DNA of 64,000 nt from Pseudomonas marginalis (GCF_001645105.1 NZ_LKEG01000036.1:130470-194469), one strand, 5' to 3'; positions 1 through 9,124 are shown, counted from the first letter of the stretch. Numbers and translations: made by a program. Notes: generated by a model from the sequence alone, not told the origin.

Positions 1-145
1 TCAGGTCGGCGCGTTCAAAGCCACTGATCTCGACAAAGGCGTCGTTGCAGTAAGTGATGACACCTCGGACATCCGTGGCGGAGATGAGTTTTTGCGAAGG
101 CGCGAGGGAAATCTCACGCTGTGTTACGGGCTGGTTATTGCGCAT
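1..145 (-). CDS. Aerotaxis receptor-like PAS protein, N-terminal part only
   Basis: Only the first 48 codons are inside the window; the gene runs leftward off the edge. The protein opens with MRNNQPVTQREISL and continues into a PAS fold (ATDVRGVITYCNDAFVEISGF). That opening is typical of Aer-type receptors, in which an N-terminal PAS domain binds FAD and reports redox state to a C-terminal chemotaxis signalling domain. The signalling half cannot be seen, so a PAS-containing chemoreceptor of another kind is possible. Confidence 0.7.
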   Translation of the reverse strand, partial: MRNNQPVTQREISLAPSQKLISATDVRGVITYCNDAFVEISGFERADL

Positions 146-308
146 TCCGACTACTCCCTGATTGCCCTCAGTTCATCGGCGCCACCTGCAAAAAAGTTAA
201 TCCACGTGGGTCAATTGGCCCGCCACTGGTCAAAAGCCTGAAACTTCCCGATGAAAAACCTCATAATGGCGGCCATTTTTGTTTAGTCCGTTATTCTGGT
301 GTGCCCCC

Positions 309-2507
309 ATGGAAATCAAGGTCAACTTTCTCGACAACCTCCGACTTGAAGCCAAGTTCGATGACTTCACGGTGATTGCCGACCAGCCGATTCGCTATAA
401 AGGCGACGGCTCGGCACCGGGGCCGTTCGATTACTTCCTGGCGTCGTCGGCCTTGTGCGCGGCGTACTTCGTGAAGTTGTATTGCCAGACGCGCAATATC
501 CCCACCGACAATATTCGCCTGTCGCAGAACAACATCGTCGACCCGGAAAACCGCTATAACCAGATCTTCAAGATTCAGGTCGAGTTGCCGGCGGACATCC
601 CCGACAAGGACCGCCAGGGCATCCTGCGTTCCATCGACCGTTGCACGGTCAAAAAAGTGGTGCAGGCCGGGCCGGAGTTCGTCATCGAGGAAGTCGAGAA
701 CCTGGACGCCGATGCCCAGGCCTTGTTGATGCCCGGTTCGACCTCCGACGGCGGCACCTACATCGCCGGCAAAGACCTGCCACTGGAGCAGACCATCGCC
801 AACATGTCCGGCATTCTGGCCGGACTGGGCATGAAGATCGAGATCGCTTCGTGGCGCAATATCGTGCCTAACGTGTGGTCGCTGCATATCCGAGATGCGC
901 ACTCGCCGATGTGCTTCACCAACGGCAAGGGCGCGACCAAAGAGGGCGCCTTGGCGTCGGCACTGGGCGAGTTCATCGAGCGGCTTAACTGCAACTTCTT
1001 CTACAACGACCAGTTCTGGGGCGAAGAGCTGGCGAATGCGCCGTTCGTGCATTACCCGGATGAGCGCTGGTTCCAGCCGGGCCCCAACGACGAACTGCCC
1101 AACGAAATCCTCGACGCCTACTGCCTGAAGGTCTACAACCGCGAAGGCGAGCTGCGCGGTTCGCACCTGTTCGACACCAACTCCGGCAATGAGGAACGCG
1201 GCATCGTTTCGCTGCCGTTCGTGCGCCAGTCGGACGGTGAGGTGGTGTACTTCCCGTCCAACCTGATCGAAAACCTCTACCTCAGCAACGGCATGAGCGC
1301 GGGGAACACCCTGGCCGAAGCCCAGGTGCAGTGCCTGTCGGAGATCTTCGAGCGCGCCGTGAAGCGTGAAATCCTCGAAGGCGAATTCGCCTTGCCGGAC
1401 GTACCGGCCGAGGTGCTGGCCAAGTACCCAGGCATCCTCGCCGGTATCCAGGGCCTGGAAGCCCAGGGTTTCCCTGTCTTGGTGAAAGACGCGTCCCTGG
1501 GCGGTGAATTCCCGGTGATGTGCGTGACCCTGATGAACCCGCGTACCGGCGGCGTATTCGCCTCCTTCGGCGCGCACCCAAGCCTGGAAGTGGCGCTGGA
1601 ACGCAGCCTCACCGAACTGCTGCAAGGCCGCAGTTTCGAAGGCCTGAACGACTTGCCGCAGCCGACCTTCGAAGGCCAGGCGGTGACCGAACCAAACAAC
1701 TTCGTCGAGCACTTCATCGACTCCAGTGGCGTGGTGTCGTGGCGCTTCTTCAGCGCCCAGTCGGACTACGAATTCGTCGAGTGGGACTTCACGGGCGCAG
1801 GCGAAGACTCGAATGCCCAGGAGGCCGCGACCCTGTTCGGTATCCTTGAAGGCATGGGTAAAGAATCCTACATGGCGGTGTACGAACACCTCGGCGCTAC
1901 CGCGTGCCGCATCCTGGTGCCGGACTACTCGGAAATCTACCCGGTGGATGACCTGATCTGGGACAACACCAACAAGGCGCTGTTCTTCCGCGAGGACATC
2001 CTCAACCTGCACAGCCTCAACGAGGAAGCGTTGCAGGCGTTGGTCGAGCGCCTGATAGAGAGCGAGCTGGACGACTACACCGATATCACCACCCTGATCG
2101 GCATCGAGTTCGACGACAACACCGCCTGGGGCCAACTGACCATCTTGGAATTGAAGCTGCTGATCTTCCTGGCCTTGCAGCAATATGAAGAGGCCAAGGA
2201 GTGTGTGGAGATGTTCCTGCAGTACAACGACAACACCGCCGAGCGTGGCCTGTTTTACCAGGCAATGAATGCGGTGCTGGAGATGGAACTGGACGACGAC
2301 CTGGACCTGGCGGATTACGAAGCCAACTTCCGCCGCATGTTCGGCGATGAGCGGATGGATGCAGTGATTGGTTCGGTGAACGGCGATGTGCGCTTCCATG
2401 GCCTGACGCCGACCAGCATGAAGCTGGAGGGGTTGGACCGGCATCAACGTTTGATCGAGAGCTACAAGAAGCTGCATGCGGCACGTGCCAACATCACCAT
2501 GGGCTGA
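309..2507 (+). CDS. ycaO: OsmC domain / YcaO domain fusion protein
   Basis: A 732-residue protein. The first ~130 residues look like an OsmC/Ohr fold (MEIKVNFLDNLRLEAKFDDF, then GPFDYFLASSALCAAYFVKLYC, which holds a conserved-type Cys). A YcaO domain follows from about residue 170 (GKGATKEGALASALGEFIER, later LAEAQVQCLSEIFERAVKRE), with a helical, TPR-like C-terminus. E. coli YcaO has been linked to beta-methylthiolation of ribosomal protein S12, and YcaO domains generally use ATP to activate backbone amides. The start at 309 was preferred over an in-frame ATG at 279 because MEIKVNF is the family-like N-terminus. No RiPP precursor or partner cyclodehydratase is adjacent, which argues for the housekeeping type. 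Confidence 0.85.
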   Translation: MEIKVNFLDNLRLEAKFDDFTVIADQPIRYKGDGSAPGPFDYFLASSALCAAYFVKLYCQTRNIPTDNIRLSQNNIVDPENRYNQIFKIQVELPADIPDKDRQGILRSIDRCTVKKVVQAGPEFVIEEVENLDADAQALLMPGSTSDGGTYIAGKDLPLEQTIANMSGILAGLGMKIEIASWRNIVPNVWSLHIRDAHSPMCFTNGKGATKEGALASALGEFIERLNCNFFYNDQFWGEELANAPFVHYPDERWFQPGPNDELPNEILDAYCLKVYNREGELRGSHLFDTNSGNEERGIVSLPFVRQSDGEVVYFPSNLIENLYLSNGMSAGNTLAEAQVQCLSEIFERAVKREILEGEFALPDVPAEVLAKYPGILAGIQGLEAQGFPVLVKDASLGGEFPVMCVTLMNPRTGGVFASFGAHPSLEVALERSLTELLQGRSFEGLNDLPQPTFEGQAVTEPNNFVEHFIDSSGVVSWRFFSAQSDYEFVEWDFTGAGEDSNAQEAATLFGILEGMGKESYMAVYEHLGATACRILVPDYSEIYPVDDLIWDNTNKALFFREDILNLHSLNEEALQALVERLIESELDDYTDITTLIGIEFDDNTAWGQLTILELKLLIFLALQQYEEAKECVEMFLQYNDNTAERGLFYQAMNAVLEMELDDDLDLADYEANFRRMFGDERMDAVIGSVNGDVRFHGLTPTSMKLEGLDRHQRLIESYKKLHAARANITMG

Positions 2508-2625
2508 TACTCGGCGCTTCGGGAGCTGGCTTGTTGTGGTGAGCGGCTGTTGTAGGTGGGAGGGCTTGTGTGTGTGGTGATTGGCTGTTTTAGGTGATCG
2601 GGCTCTTGGAGTGGTGAGCGGGCTC

Positions 2626-2758
2626 TTGTGGTGAGCGGGCTTGCCCCGCGCTGGCCTGCGAAGCAGGCCTAACACCCTCCGCGCCGATAACTGGAAATAC
2701 GCAGTCGGCCCATGGGGCTGCTGCGCAGCCCAGCGCGGGGCAAGCCCGCTCACCACAA
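2626..2758. repeat. REPIN-like inverted pair, GCGGGCTTGCCCCGC class
   Basis: The left arm reads TTGTGGTGAGCGGGCTTGCC and continues to CCGCGCTGG. The right arm is its reverse complement, ending GCTCACCACAA. Between them are smaller hairpins (CCTGCGAAGCAGG and GGGGCTGCTGCGCAGCCC). Two REP palindromes in opposite orientation around a variable loop is the REPIN arrangement that is frequent between convergent genes of fluorescent pseudomonads. A second copy of this class lies at 50180-50312. Confidence 0.8.
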
Positions 2759-2783
2759 GAGCACCACAAGAGCACCACAAGAG
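2751..2783. repeat. 11-bp tandem repeat, three copies
   Basis: CACCACAAGAG occurs three times head to tail directly after the REPIN right arm. The unit equals the tail of the REP sequence (CTCACCACAAGAG), so it looks like slippage or stuttering at the REP end. Confidence 0.8.
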
Positions 2784-2814
2784 CGCGCTCACCACACAAA
2801 CCAATCCAACCTGT

Positions 2815-3981
2815 CTAGATGCGTGCCAACGCCTGCGCCAGGTCGGCGCGCAGGTCTTCCACATCCTCAACCCCCACCGACAACCGCACCAACCCATCGC
2901 CAATCCCCAACTGCGCCCGCGTGGCCGCCGGGATGCTTGCATGGGTCATGATCGCTGGGTGCTCGATCAGGCTTTCCACGCCGCCGAGGCTTTCGGCCAG
3001 GGCGAAGATCTTGACGTTTTCCAGGAAGCGCGTGGCGCCGGCCAGGTCGCTGTTCAGGTCAATCGAGATCATTCCGCCAAAGCCGCGCATCTGTTGGCGC
3101 GCCAGTGCGTGCTGCGGGTGGGACGTGAGGCCTGGGTAGTAAACCCGCGCCACTTGCGGTTGCTGCTCCAGCCAGGTGGCCAGGTCGAGGGCGTTGCTGC
3201 AATGGCGCTCCATGCGCAGTGCCAGGGTTTTCACGCCGCGCAGGGTGAGGAAGGCATCGAAGGGGCCGGCGATGGCGCCGACCGAGTTCTGCAGGAAACC
3301 CAGACGTTCGGCCAGTTCGGGGTTATCGCCGACAATGGCAATGCCGCCGATCACATCGGAGTGGCCGTTGAGGTACTTGGTCGTAGAGTGCACCACCACG
3401 TCAAAACCCAGCTCCAGCGGGCGCTGGATCCACGGGCTGGCGAAGGTGTTGTCGGCCACGCAGATGATGCCTCGATCGCGGCAGATGCGGGCAATGGCGC
3501 TGAGGTCGGTGAGGCTCAGCAGTGGGTTACTGGGGGTCTCGACCCAGACCATGCGGGTGTCGTCCTGCAAGCTCGCTTCAAATGCCGACACATCACTCAG
3601 GTCGACAAAGCTGAAGCGGTGCCCGGCGCTGCGTTGGCGCACCTTGTCGAACAGGCGGAAGGTGCCGCCGTACAGGTCATTGCCGGAGACGATGTGGGCG
3701 CCGGCATCCAACAGTTCCAGTACCGTCGAGATCGCCGCCAGCCCGGATGCGAAGGCAAACGCCTGGCTGCCGCCTTCGAGGTCGGCCACGCAGCGCTCCA
3801 GGGCAAACCGCGTGGGGTTGTGGGAGCGGCCGTAATCGAAGCCCTTGTGCACACCGGGGCTGTCTTGCAGGTAGGTGGAGTTCGCGTAGATCGGTGGCAT
3901 CAGCGCGCCAGTGGTCGGGTCGGGAAATTGCCCGGCGTGGATCACGCGGGTGGCAAACGCGCTTTTATCGGACTGACTCAT
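2815..3981 (-). CDS. Cystathionine gamma-lyase / gamma-synthase family enzyme
   Basis: A 388-residue PLP enzyme of the Cys/Met metabolism family. The motif HSTTKYLNGHSD places the PLP lysine at K202. GRSHNPTR near residue 51 and the aromatic-rich substrate pocket YDYGR/FDYGR type are also present. It starts inside the stop of the cystathionine beta-synthase gene (shared ATGA), so the pair is translationally coupled. Together they fit reverse transsulfuration: homocysteine plus serine to cystathionine, then to cysteine, 2-oxobutyrate and ammonia. P. aeruginosa has a comparable adjacent pair (PA0399/PA0400). The gamma-synthase and gamma-lyase activities cannot be separated by sequence alone; context favours lyase. 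Confidence 0.85.
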   Translation of the reverse strand: MSQSDKSAFATRVIHAGQFPDPTTGALMPPIYANSTYLQDSPGVHKGFDYGRSHNPTRFALERCVADLEGGSQAFAFASGLAAISTVLELLDAGAHIVSGNDLYGGTFRLFDKVRQRSAGHRFSFVDLSDVSAFEASLQDDTRMVWVETPSNPLLSLTDLSAIARICRDRGIICVADNTFASPWIQRPLELGFDVVVHSTTKYLNGHSDVIGGIAIVGDNPELAERLGFLQNSVGAIAGPFDAFLTLRGVKTLALRMERHCSNALDLATWLEQQPQVARVYYPGLTSHPQHALARQQMRGFGGMISIDLNSDLAGATRFLENVKIFALAESLGGVESLIEHPAIMTHASIPAATRAQLGIGDGLVRLSVGVEDVEDLRADLAQALARI

Positions 3982-5354
3982 GCAAGGGATCTCCGTAGGT
4001 GGTTGAGCAGGTCGACGCGGGTGATCAGGCCGTGAAAGCCCGAAGCATCGGCAATAATGGCGACCAGGCCGCGATCCAGCTCCGCCTGAAGCTCCGCCAG
4101 GCTGGCGTTGGGGGCCAGGGTTTGCAGGGTATTGGTCATGGCGCTGGCGACCCTCATGTTGAAATGCGCGGCGTCTTGGTGCAGGCCCAGCAGGATGTCG
4201 GATTCATCGATCACCCCCACCAACTCACGGCCGTCCACCAACACCGGCAGTTGCGAGACATCCGCCAGGCGCATGCGCTGGAATGCGGTGAGCAGGCTGT
4301 CGTCAGGGCTCACGCTGATGACTCGGCCGTCTTCGAAGCGCCGCGCGATCAGGTCGCGCAGGTCGCCGTAGTGCTTGTAGTGCAGCAGGCCCGCGTCGTT
4401 CATCCATTGGTCGTTGTAGACCTTCGACAGGTAGCGTGTGCCCGTGTCGCACACAAACGTGACCACGCGTTTGGGCGTGGTCTGTTCGCGGCAGTAACGC
4501 AGTGCGGCGGCGAGCAGGGTGCCGGTGGACGACCCGCCGAGAATGCCCTCGGCCTTGAGTAACTGGCGGGCGTGATCGAAGCTTTCTTCATCGCTGATGG
4601 AATAGGCGTGGCGCACGCTGGACAGGTCGGCAATCGAGGGGATGAAGTCCTCGCCAATGCCTTCCACCGCCCACGAGCCTGGCGTCTCCAACTGGCCGCT
4701 GCGGCTGTACTCGGCCATCACCGAACCCACGGGATCGGCAAGTACCATGGCCAGTTCGGGTTGCACGCGCTTGAAGAACCGCGTCAGGCCGGTGAGTGTG
4801 CCGGCCGAGCCGACGCCCACCACGATCGCGTCCAGATCATGCTGGGTTTGTGCCCAGATCTCCGGCGCGGTGCTGGTCTCGTGGGCCAGGGGGTTGGCCG
4901 GGTTGTTGAACTGGTCGGCGAAGAAGGACTCCGGGATGTCCTTGGCCAGGCGTGCGGCCACGTCCTGGTAATACTCGGGGTGGCCTTTGCCCACATCGGA
5001 GCGGGTGATGTGCACCTCGGCGCCCATGGCCTTGAGGTGCAACACTTTTTCTGTGGACATCTTGTCGGGCACCACCAGCACCACCCGGTAGCCTTTGGCC
5101 CGGCCGACCAGTGCCAGGCCCAGGCCGGTGTTGCCGGCGGTGGCTTCGATGATGGTGCCGCCGGGGCGCAGGCGGCCGTCACGCTCGGCGGCGTCGATCA
5201 TGGCCAGGCCGATGCGGTCCTTGATGGAGCCGCCGGGGTTTTGGGATTCCAGTTTGAGAAACAGCGTGCACAGACCGGTGTCGAAACGGCTGACGCGCAC
5301 CAGTGGCGTGTTGCCGATCAGTTCGAGGACGGCGGGGCGGGAAGGGCTGGGCAT
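3978..5354 (-). CDS. Cystathionine beta-synthase
   Basis: A 458-residue PLP enzyme. The N-terminal type II fold has GNTPLVR, the PLP lysine in GGSIKDR (K45) and a phosphate loop GGSSTGT. Two CBS domains follow from about residue 345 (GRVISVSPDDSLL, LPVLVDGRELVGVIDESDIL). It condenses serine with homocysteine. The C-terminal CBS pair separates it from plain cysteine synthases. There is no N-terminal heme-binding extension like the one in the human enzyme. The start MPSPSRPAV at 5354 was chosen over an upstream in-frame ATG at 5396 because it sits right before the conserved LELIGNTPLV. The gene is coupled to the downstream lyase by a 4-bp overlap. Confidence 0.88.
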   Translation of the reverse strand: MPSPSRPAVLELIGNTPLVRVSRFDTGLCTLFLKLESQNPGGSIKDRIGLAMIDAAERDGRLRPGGTIIEATAGNTGLGLALVGRAKGYRVVLVVPDKMSTEKVLHLKAMGAEVHITRSDVGKGHPEYYQDVAARLAKDIPESFFADQFNNPANPLAHETSTAPEIWAQTQHDLDAIVVGVGSAGTLTGLTRFFKRVQPELAMVLADPVGSVMAEYSRSGQLETPGSWAVEGIGEDFIPSIADLSSVRHAYSISDEESFDHARQLLKAEGILGGSSTGTLLAAALRYCREQTTPKRVVTFVCDTGTRYLSKVYNDQWMNDAGLLHYKHYGDLRDLIARRFEDGRVISVSPDDSLLTAFQRMRLADVSQLPVLVDGRELVGVIDESDILLGLHQDAAHFNMRVASAMTNTLQTLAPNASLAELQAELDRGLVAIIADASGFHGLITRVDLLNHLRRSLA

Positions 5355-5471
5355 GTCGTCACCTGAATACGGATGGGATGGACAGCAAAAGCGCAAAGCG
5401 TGGGTTCGACGATAGGCCGGGATCGGTCCGGTCGCAACCGGACGGTCCGTTGGCTGACTGTTTTTGGCGCA

Positions 5472-6335
5472 TTAGCCGGGCGGGTTCAGCACCTGCTGTA
5501 AACGCGTGACAACGGCGGTAGTGGCGGCCTGCATCGGCGCGCGCAATTCGTCGCCGATCAAGCCTTGCAGGGCCAGCGCGGCTTTGACCGGCGCCGGGTT
5601 GGGCTCCATGAACAGTGTGTTGATCAGCGGCAGCAACTGAAAGAATGTCGCTCGCGCTTCGGCCAACTGGTTGTCGCGTACCTGCTGGCACAGCGCCACA
5701 AACGCGTGCGTCTGAATATGTGCCGAGGCCGCAATGGCTCCGGTCGCGCCGAGGCACAACGCGTTGAACATCTGTACGTCTTCGCCGCACAGTACGTCCA
5801 CCTCACCGCTGGCCAGCAGCGCGAGGGTATTGCCCAGGTTGCCACCGCAATCCTTGATCGCCACGATGCGCTCATGGGCAACGATGTCGAGCAGGGTCGC
5901 CTGGTCGAAAGTCACGCCGGTACGGTAGGGAATGTCGTAGAGAATGATCGGCACGCTGGACGCATCGGCCACGGTACGGAAGAACGCTTCCAGGCCCGCC
6001 TGGGAGGGGCGGATGTAACTCGGCGCCGGCACCAGTAACCCGGCCACCGGGCGTTGCAGCACTTCACGCTGGAACTGCAGCAACTCGACCTGGTTATTGC
6101 CTGCCAGGCCCATCACCACACGGTGCGCGGGCACCCACTGCAACACCGCATCCAGCACGGCCAGTTGCTCCTGACGGCTCAGCGACGCCGCTTCCCCGGT
6201 GGTGGTGCACACCATGATCCCGGACACGTGCTTGTCCTGCAGGTGACTGACCAGCCGGTGCAGGCCGTTAAAGTCGATAGCGCCGTGGTGGAACGGCGTG
6301 ACCACGGGAACCCAGATACCTTGAAACGTTGACAT
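5472..6335 (-). CDS. DapA-family dihydrodipicolinate synthase-like lyase
   Basis: A 287-residue TIM-barrel aldolase of the DHDPS/NAL family. CTTTGEAASLS (about residues 43-53), Y133 and R138 in ILYDIPYRTG, and the Schiff-base lysine K161 in IVAIKDCGGN are all in place, so an active pyruvate-dependent lyase is expected. The DHDPS-type arginine is consistent with 4-hydroxy-tetrahydrodipicolinate synthesis. However, the gene stands alone beside sulfur amino-acid genes and may be a paralogue rather than the essential dapA. A GC-rich hairpin (GTCCGGT-CGCA-ACCGGAC, 5426-5443) lies downstream, before the cystathionine genes, and lacks a T-tract. Confidence 0.8.
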   Translation of the reverse strand: MSTFQGIWVPVVTPFHHGAIDFNGLHRLVSHLQDKHVSGIMVCTTTGEAASLSRQEQLAVLDAVLQWVPAHRVVMGLAGNNQVELLQFQREVLQRPVAGLLVPAPSYIRPSQAGLEAFFRTVADASSVPIILYDIPYRTGVTFDQATLLDIVAHERIVAIKDCGGNLGNTLALLASGEVDVLCGEDVQMFNALCLGATGAIAASAHIQTHAFVALCQQVRDNQLAEARATFFQLLPLINTLFMEPNPAPVKAALALQGLIGDELRAPMQAATTAVVTRLQQVLNPPG

Positions 6336-6627
6336 GCACTTTCTCCTGATGATTGACCGCTGGAGTCACCGTCAGAAGGGCAGAGGCAATTGTGCAAGGT
6401 GGGTAGACCGTCGCGCTCAATGTCCTGTCAGCTCATCTGACGGGACAGCGCGCCCCGGTCACATGAGCGACTGTTTCTTCGATTTGAGGGTGTGTGCAAC
6501 GCAACCTTGCGCCTTGGCAATCAAGCCAATGGCGCACAGGTTAACGGAGGACATTGCAGACATTGGCTGACACACCCTGAATAAGGCCTCCATCTTCATG
6601 GAATATTACAGAGTGTGTCAACGGGGC

Positions 6628-8019
6628 TTATTCGAATTTATCGATACGCGAGTCGGAGTAAAAAAACTCGTTCTTGTCGGTGCTCGACTCAAGGAAGTAG
6701 GCGTAGTCGGTCAGGAAGTACAGGTGGCTGACGCGCTTGTACTTGTCTTCGTCGACGCGGCAGGACAAGGCCTTGGCGGTGCCCGACAGTTTCGCGTTGA
6801 GTTCGCTGGCTTGCAGTTCACGCTCGACCTGGCAACGGGTGGTTTGTGAGTTTGTGCTGCTGCCGATCAGGCTGTTGAGGCTGGAACGTGTGCTTGCATA
6901 GGTCACTGTCTCACCCACGGGCAGGGCCTTCCAGTTGCCGGTGAAGCTCAGTTGGGTCAGCGTCGAGCTTTCGGCCATGCCTGAACCGCCGTAGGTGGCT
7001 TTCGACACCAGGTTGAACAGGTTGCGCCAGCTCACGGCCTGGCTCTCATAGCCGTCGCCACGGGTGGCCAGGGCCAGTTGACCGCTCGGCGCATCCTGGC
7101 TGATGAACTGGGTACTTTTGTTATCACTGGCCTTACCACGGTAGTTGCTGGTGCCGACAAACTGTACGTATTTGAACGAACGGGTGGGCTTGTCCAGGTT
7201 CAGTTGCGTGATGGCCGCCAGCACGGCAGGCTGCACGGACGTCAGGGCAATGGTGGTCGGTGCTTTCATGCGGGGCTTGAACGCCGGCAGTGCGGCGATT
7301 TTTTCCGGGTTGACGCAGACTTTATTGAACAGCAACTCATAGTCGGCATTGCTGCCGACGATGTTCTGCGGCGTGGGGAAACTGTCGACACGACCGTCGC
7401 TGACGCGGTTGTTGGCATCCATGTCGTAGCCGGCCAGTTGCAGGTAAGTACCGGCTTTGCACGCCACCGAAAAGTGTTCGCGTTTTTGCGCATACGGGGC
7501 GTTGTAGGGCAGGTCATTGAGCACCGTCGGGTTATCGAAGGCAGCCCAGAAGCGCGTTTCGCCGTTGACGGTCTTGATGCTGTTGGCATCGATCAGGACC
7601 TGGTTGTCACGTTCGTTGGTCTGCACCAGCCGCCAGTCCGGCTGCGGTGTTTCGGCACAGGCACGTACGAAGGTCTGGTTGGCGGCCAGGGTCGCGTACA
7701 GTTGCGGCGACAATGTCTGTGCTGTTGCATAGCGGCCAATGCTGCCTGGGTACATGCGTCGGACAGCATCCATGTACAACAGATGCACCTTCGGTGAAGA
7801 ACACGCCGCTTCCATTTGCAGGGTACGACGCACGCCATTGGGGAGGGCGGGCATCAGCAGCTCAAAGCTCAGCGAGTCGCCTTCGCGCACAATGCTGTTT
7901 TCCACCAAGGGCTGAGTGAGCGCCTGGGTGAAGATTTGATCGATCTGTTTTTGTTGGGTGGCGCAACCGGCCAAGGTGGCGAAGCCACCGATCAGCAAAA
8001 GGGGAGTGATAAAGCGCAC
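6628..8019 (-). CDS. Uncharacterised lipoprotein
   Basis: A 463-residue protein with a clear lipobox signal: MRFITPLLLIGGFATLAGC, Cys at residue 19, then ATQQ. There is no Asp at +2, so outer-membrane sorting is likely. The rest is rich in short polar segments without a domain I recognise. It includes a Cys-containing central region (VACKAGTYLQLAGYDMDANN) and a C-terminal LSCRVDEDKYKRVSHLYFLTDYAYFLES. It stands as a single gene. The 290 bases between it and the DapA-like gene hold no convincing gene. Confidence 0.75.
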   Translation of the reverse strand: MRFITPLLLIGGFATLAGCATQQKQIDQIFTQALTQPLVENSIVREGDSLSFELLMPALPNGVRRTLQMEAACSSPKVHLLYMDAVRRMYPGSIGRYATAQTLSPQLYATLAANQTFVRACAETPQPDWRLVQTNERDNQVLIDANSIKTVNGETRFWAAFDNPTVLNDLPYNAPYAQKREHFSVACKAGTYLQLAGYDMDANNRVSDGRVDSFPTPQNIVGSNADYELLFNKVCVNPEKIAALPAFKPRMKAPTTIALTSVQPAVLAAITQLNLDKPTRSFKYVQFVGTSNYRGKASDNKSTQFISQDAPSGQLALATRGDGYESQAVSWRNLFNLVSKATYGGSGMAESSTLTQLSFTGNWKALPVGETVTYASTRSSLNSLIGSSTNSQTTRCQVERELQASELNAKLSGTAKALSCRVDEDKYKRVSHLYFLTDYAYFLESSTDKNEFFYSDSRIDKFE

Positions 8020-8227
8020 GAGAGCCTCGTTGAGTCCATTCAGGGATGTAAGGGTGACGGCGGATAAAGTTGAATCTTTAACCGGATGTTGCGGGCCGCA
8101 AGCCTAACGAGGATGGCCGCCCCTGTACAGCCGTGGCGTGGCCGCCGCCGGATATGTACAGGTCGCAATCGTTCTGCCGTGGTCGTAGTGAGGCGGTAGG
8201 CTGTGCAGATACTCCGGGAGAATCTCG

Positions 8228-9124
8228 ATGATCCGACGTGCGTGTTTGGCCGCTCTGCTGACCTTGTCCGCCTCGACCGCCTTTGGCGTTTCGAACTACG
8301 ATCATCTGTATGCCTTCGGCGACAGCTACTCCGACAATGGCGCGGGTGAAGCACTCACCACCCGGCTTGTCGCGCAGAAGGTCAAGGAGGCCCAGGCGCT
8401 GCCAGGCCCCCTGTACTGGAAGGGGCGCTGGAGCAATGGCCCCACCGCCGTCGAAGGCCTGGCACAGGCATTGAACATTCCCCTGACCGACTATGCGGTG
8501 GGCGGAGCCAAAAGTGGCCATGGCAACTACTACGCGTGGATGATGCCATCCCGCGACACCGGCCTACTGGGGCAGGTCGCTGAGCATTTGCAGGTCGCCA
8601 AGGGCGACAAGGCCGACCCCAAGGCGCTGTATTTCATCTTCATTTCGGCCAACGATTTTTTTGAATGGGCCGACTTCGCCCATCCTGAAACGGTCGAGGC
8701 CTTGAGCGAAGCCAGCCTGGCGAATATCCGCAGCGCCACCGAGCAGTTGGTTACAGCGGGAGCCAGGCACATCATGGTCGTGGGCACCACCGACCTGAGC
8801 CATGTGCCTGCCGTGGTGCAGGGCAATCAGGTCGACAATGCGAAAAAGTACCAGCAGTTGCTCGCGCAGAAACTCCCTGCAGTGCTGGCGCAGATCGGGA
8901 CGGCGAAGGTCAGCTACTTCGATCATCTGGCCTTCAGCGACACACTGCGCGCCAACCCGGCGGACAAGGGGTTCACCGACCTCGACACACCGTGCCAAGC
9001 CACCTACCCGGAGGTGAAGCCGGTGTGTGCCGACCCCGATACCCATTACTACTGGGACGAATGGCACCCCACCCGCAAGGTTCATGCACTGGCGGCCAAG
9101 GCGATGCTTGAGGCGTTGCCTTAA
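8228..9124 (+). CDS. Secreted SGNH/GDSL-family esterase or lipase
   Basis: A 298-residue protein with an N-terminal signal peptide (MIRRACLAALLTLSASTAFG) that sends it to the periplasm or outside. The GDSL blocks can be seen: FGDSYSDNG with the catalytic Ser just after the signal, GGAKSGHGN (block II Gly), ISANDFFEW (block III Asn) and DEWHPTRKVHALAA (block V Asp and His). These support a Ser-His-Asp hydrolase acting on esters or lipids. There is no C-terminal autotransporter barrel, so it differs from EstA-type enzymes. Its stop overlaps the stop of the convergent VOC gene by 4 bp. Confidence 0.85.
   Translation: MIRRACLAALLTLSASTAFGVSNYDHLYAFGDSYSDNGAGEALTTRLVAQKVKEAQALPGPLYWKGRWSNGPTAVEGLAQALNIPLTDYAVGGAKSGHGNYYAWMMPSRDTGLLGQVAEHLQVAKGDKADPKALYFIFISANDFFEWADFAHPETVEALSEASLANIRSATEQLVTAGARHIMVVGTTDLSHVPAVVQGNQVDNAKKYQQLLAQKLPAVLAQIGTAKVSYFDHLAFSDTLRANPADKGFTDLDTPCQATYPEVKPVCADPDTHYYWDEWHPTRKVHALAAKAMLEALP

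Larger units (their letters stand above)
2508..2814. other. Gene-free interval between convergent genes, filled by repeats
   Basis: These 307 bases separate the 3' ends of the YcaO gene and the cystathionine lyase gene. They hold degenerate GTGGTGAGCGGGCT-like half repeats on the left, a REPIN-type inverted pair in the middle and an 11-bp tandem repeat on the right. Long open frames on either strand here are shadows or repeat translations. The palindromes probably serve as a two-way transcription stop, but that is inference. Confidence 0.6.

Noticed and set aside
291..2942. 883-codon open frame on the minus strand across the YcaO gene
   Set aside because: Antisense shadow of the GC-rich YcaO coding sequence; composition is His/Gln/Val-rich nonsense with no motif.
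2641..4035. 464-codon frame on the + strand
   Set aside because: Antisense to the cystathionine lyase gene and running through the REPIN.
5426..5443. GTCCGGT-CGCA-ACCGGAC hairpin as a terminator for the DapA-like gene
   Set aside because: Good stem, but no T-run on the leftward side; kept only as a note on the gene.
6570..6620. GACACAC / GTGTGTC inverted repeat after the lipoprotein gene
   Set aside because: 7-bp stem with a loop of more than 30 bases and no T-tract; not a convincing terminator.
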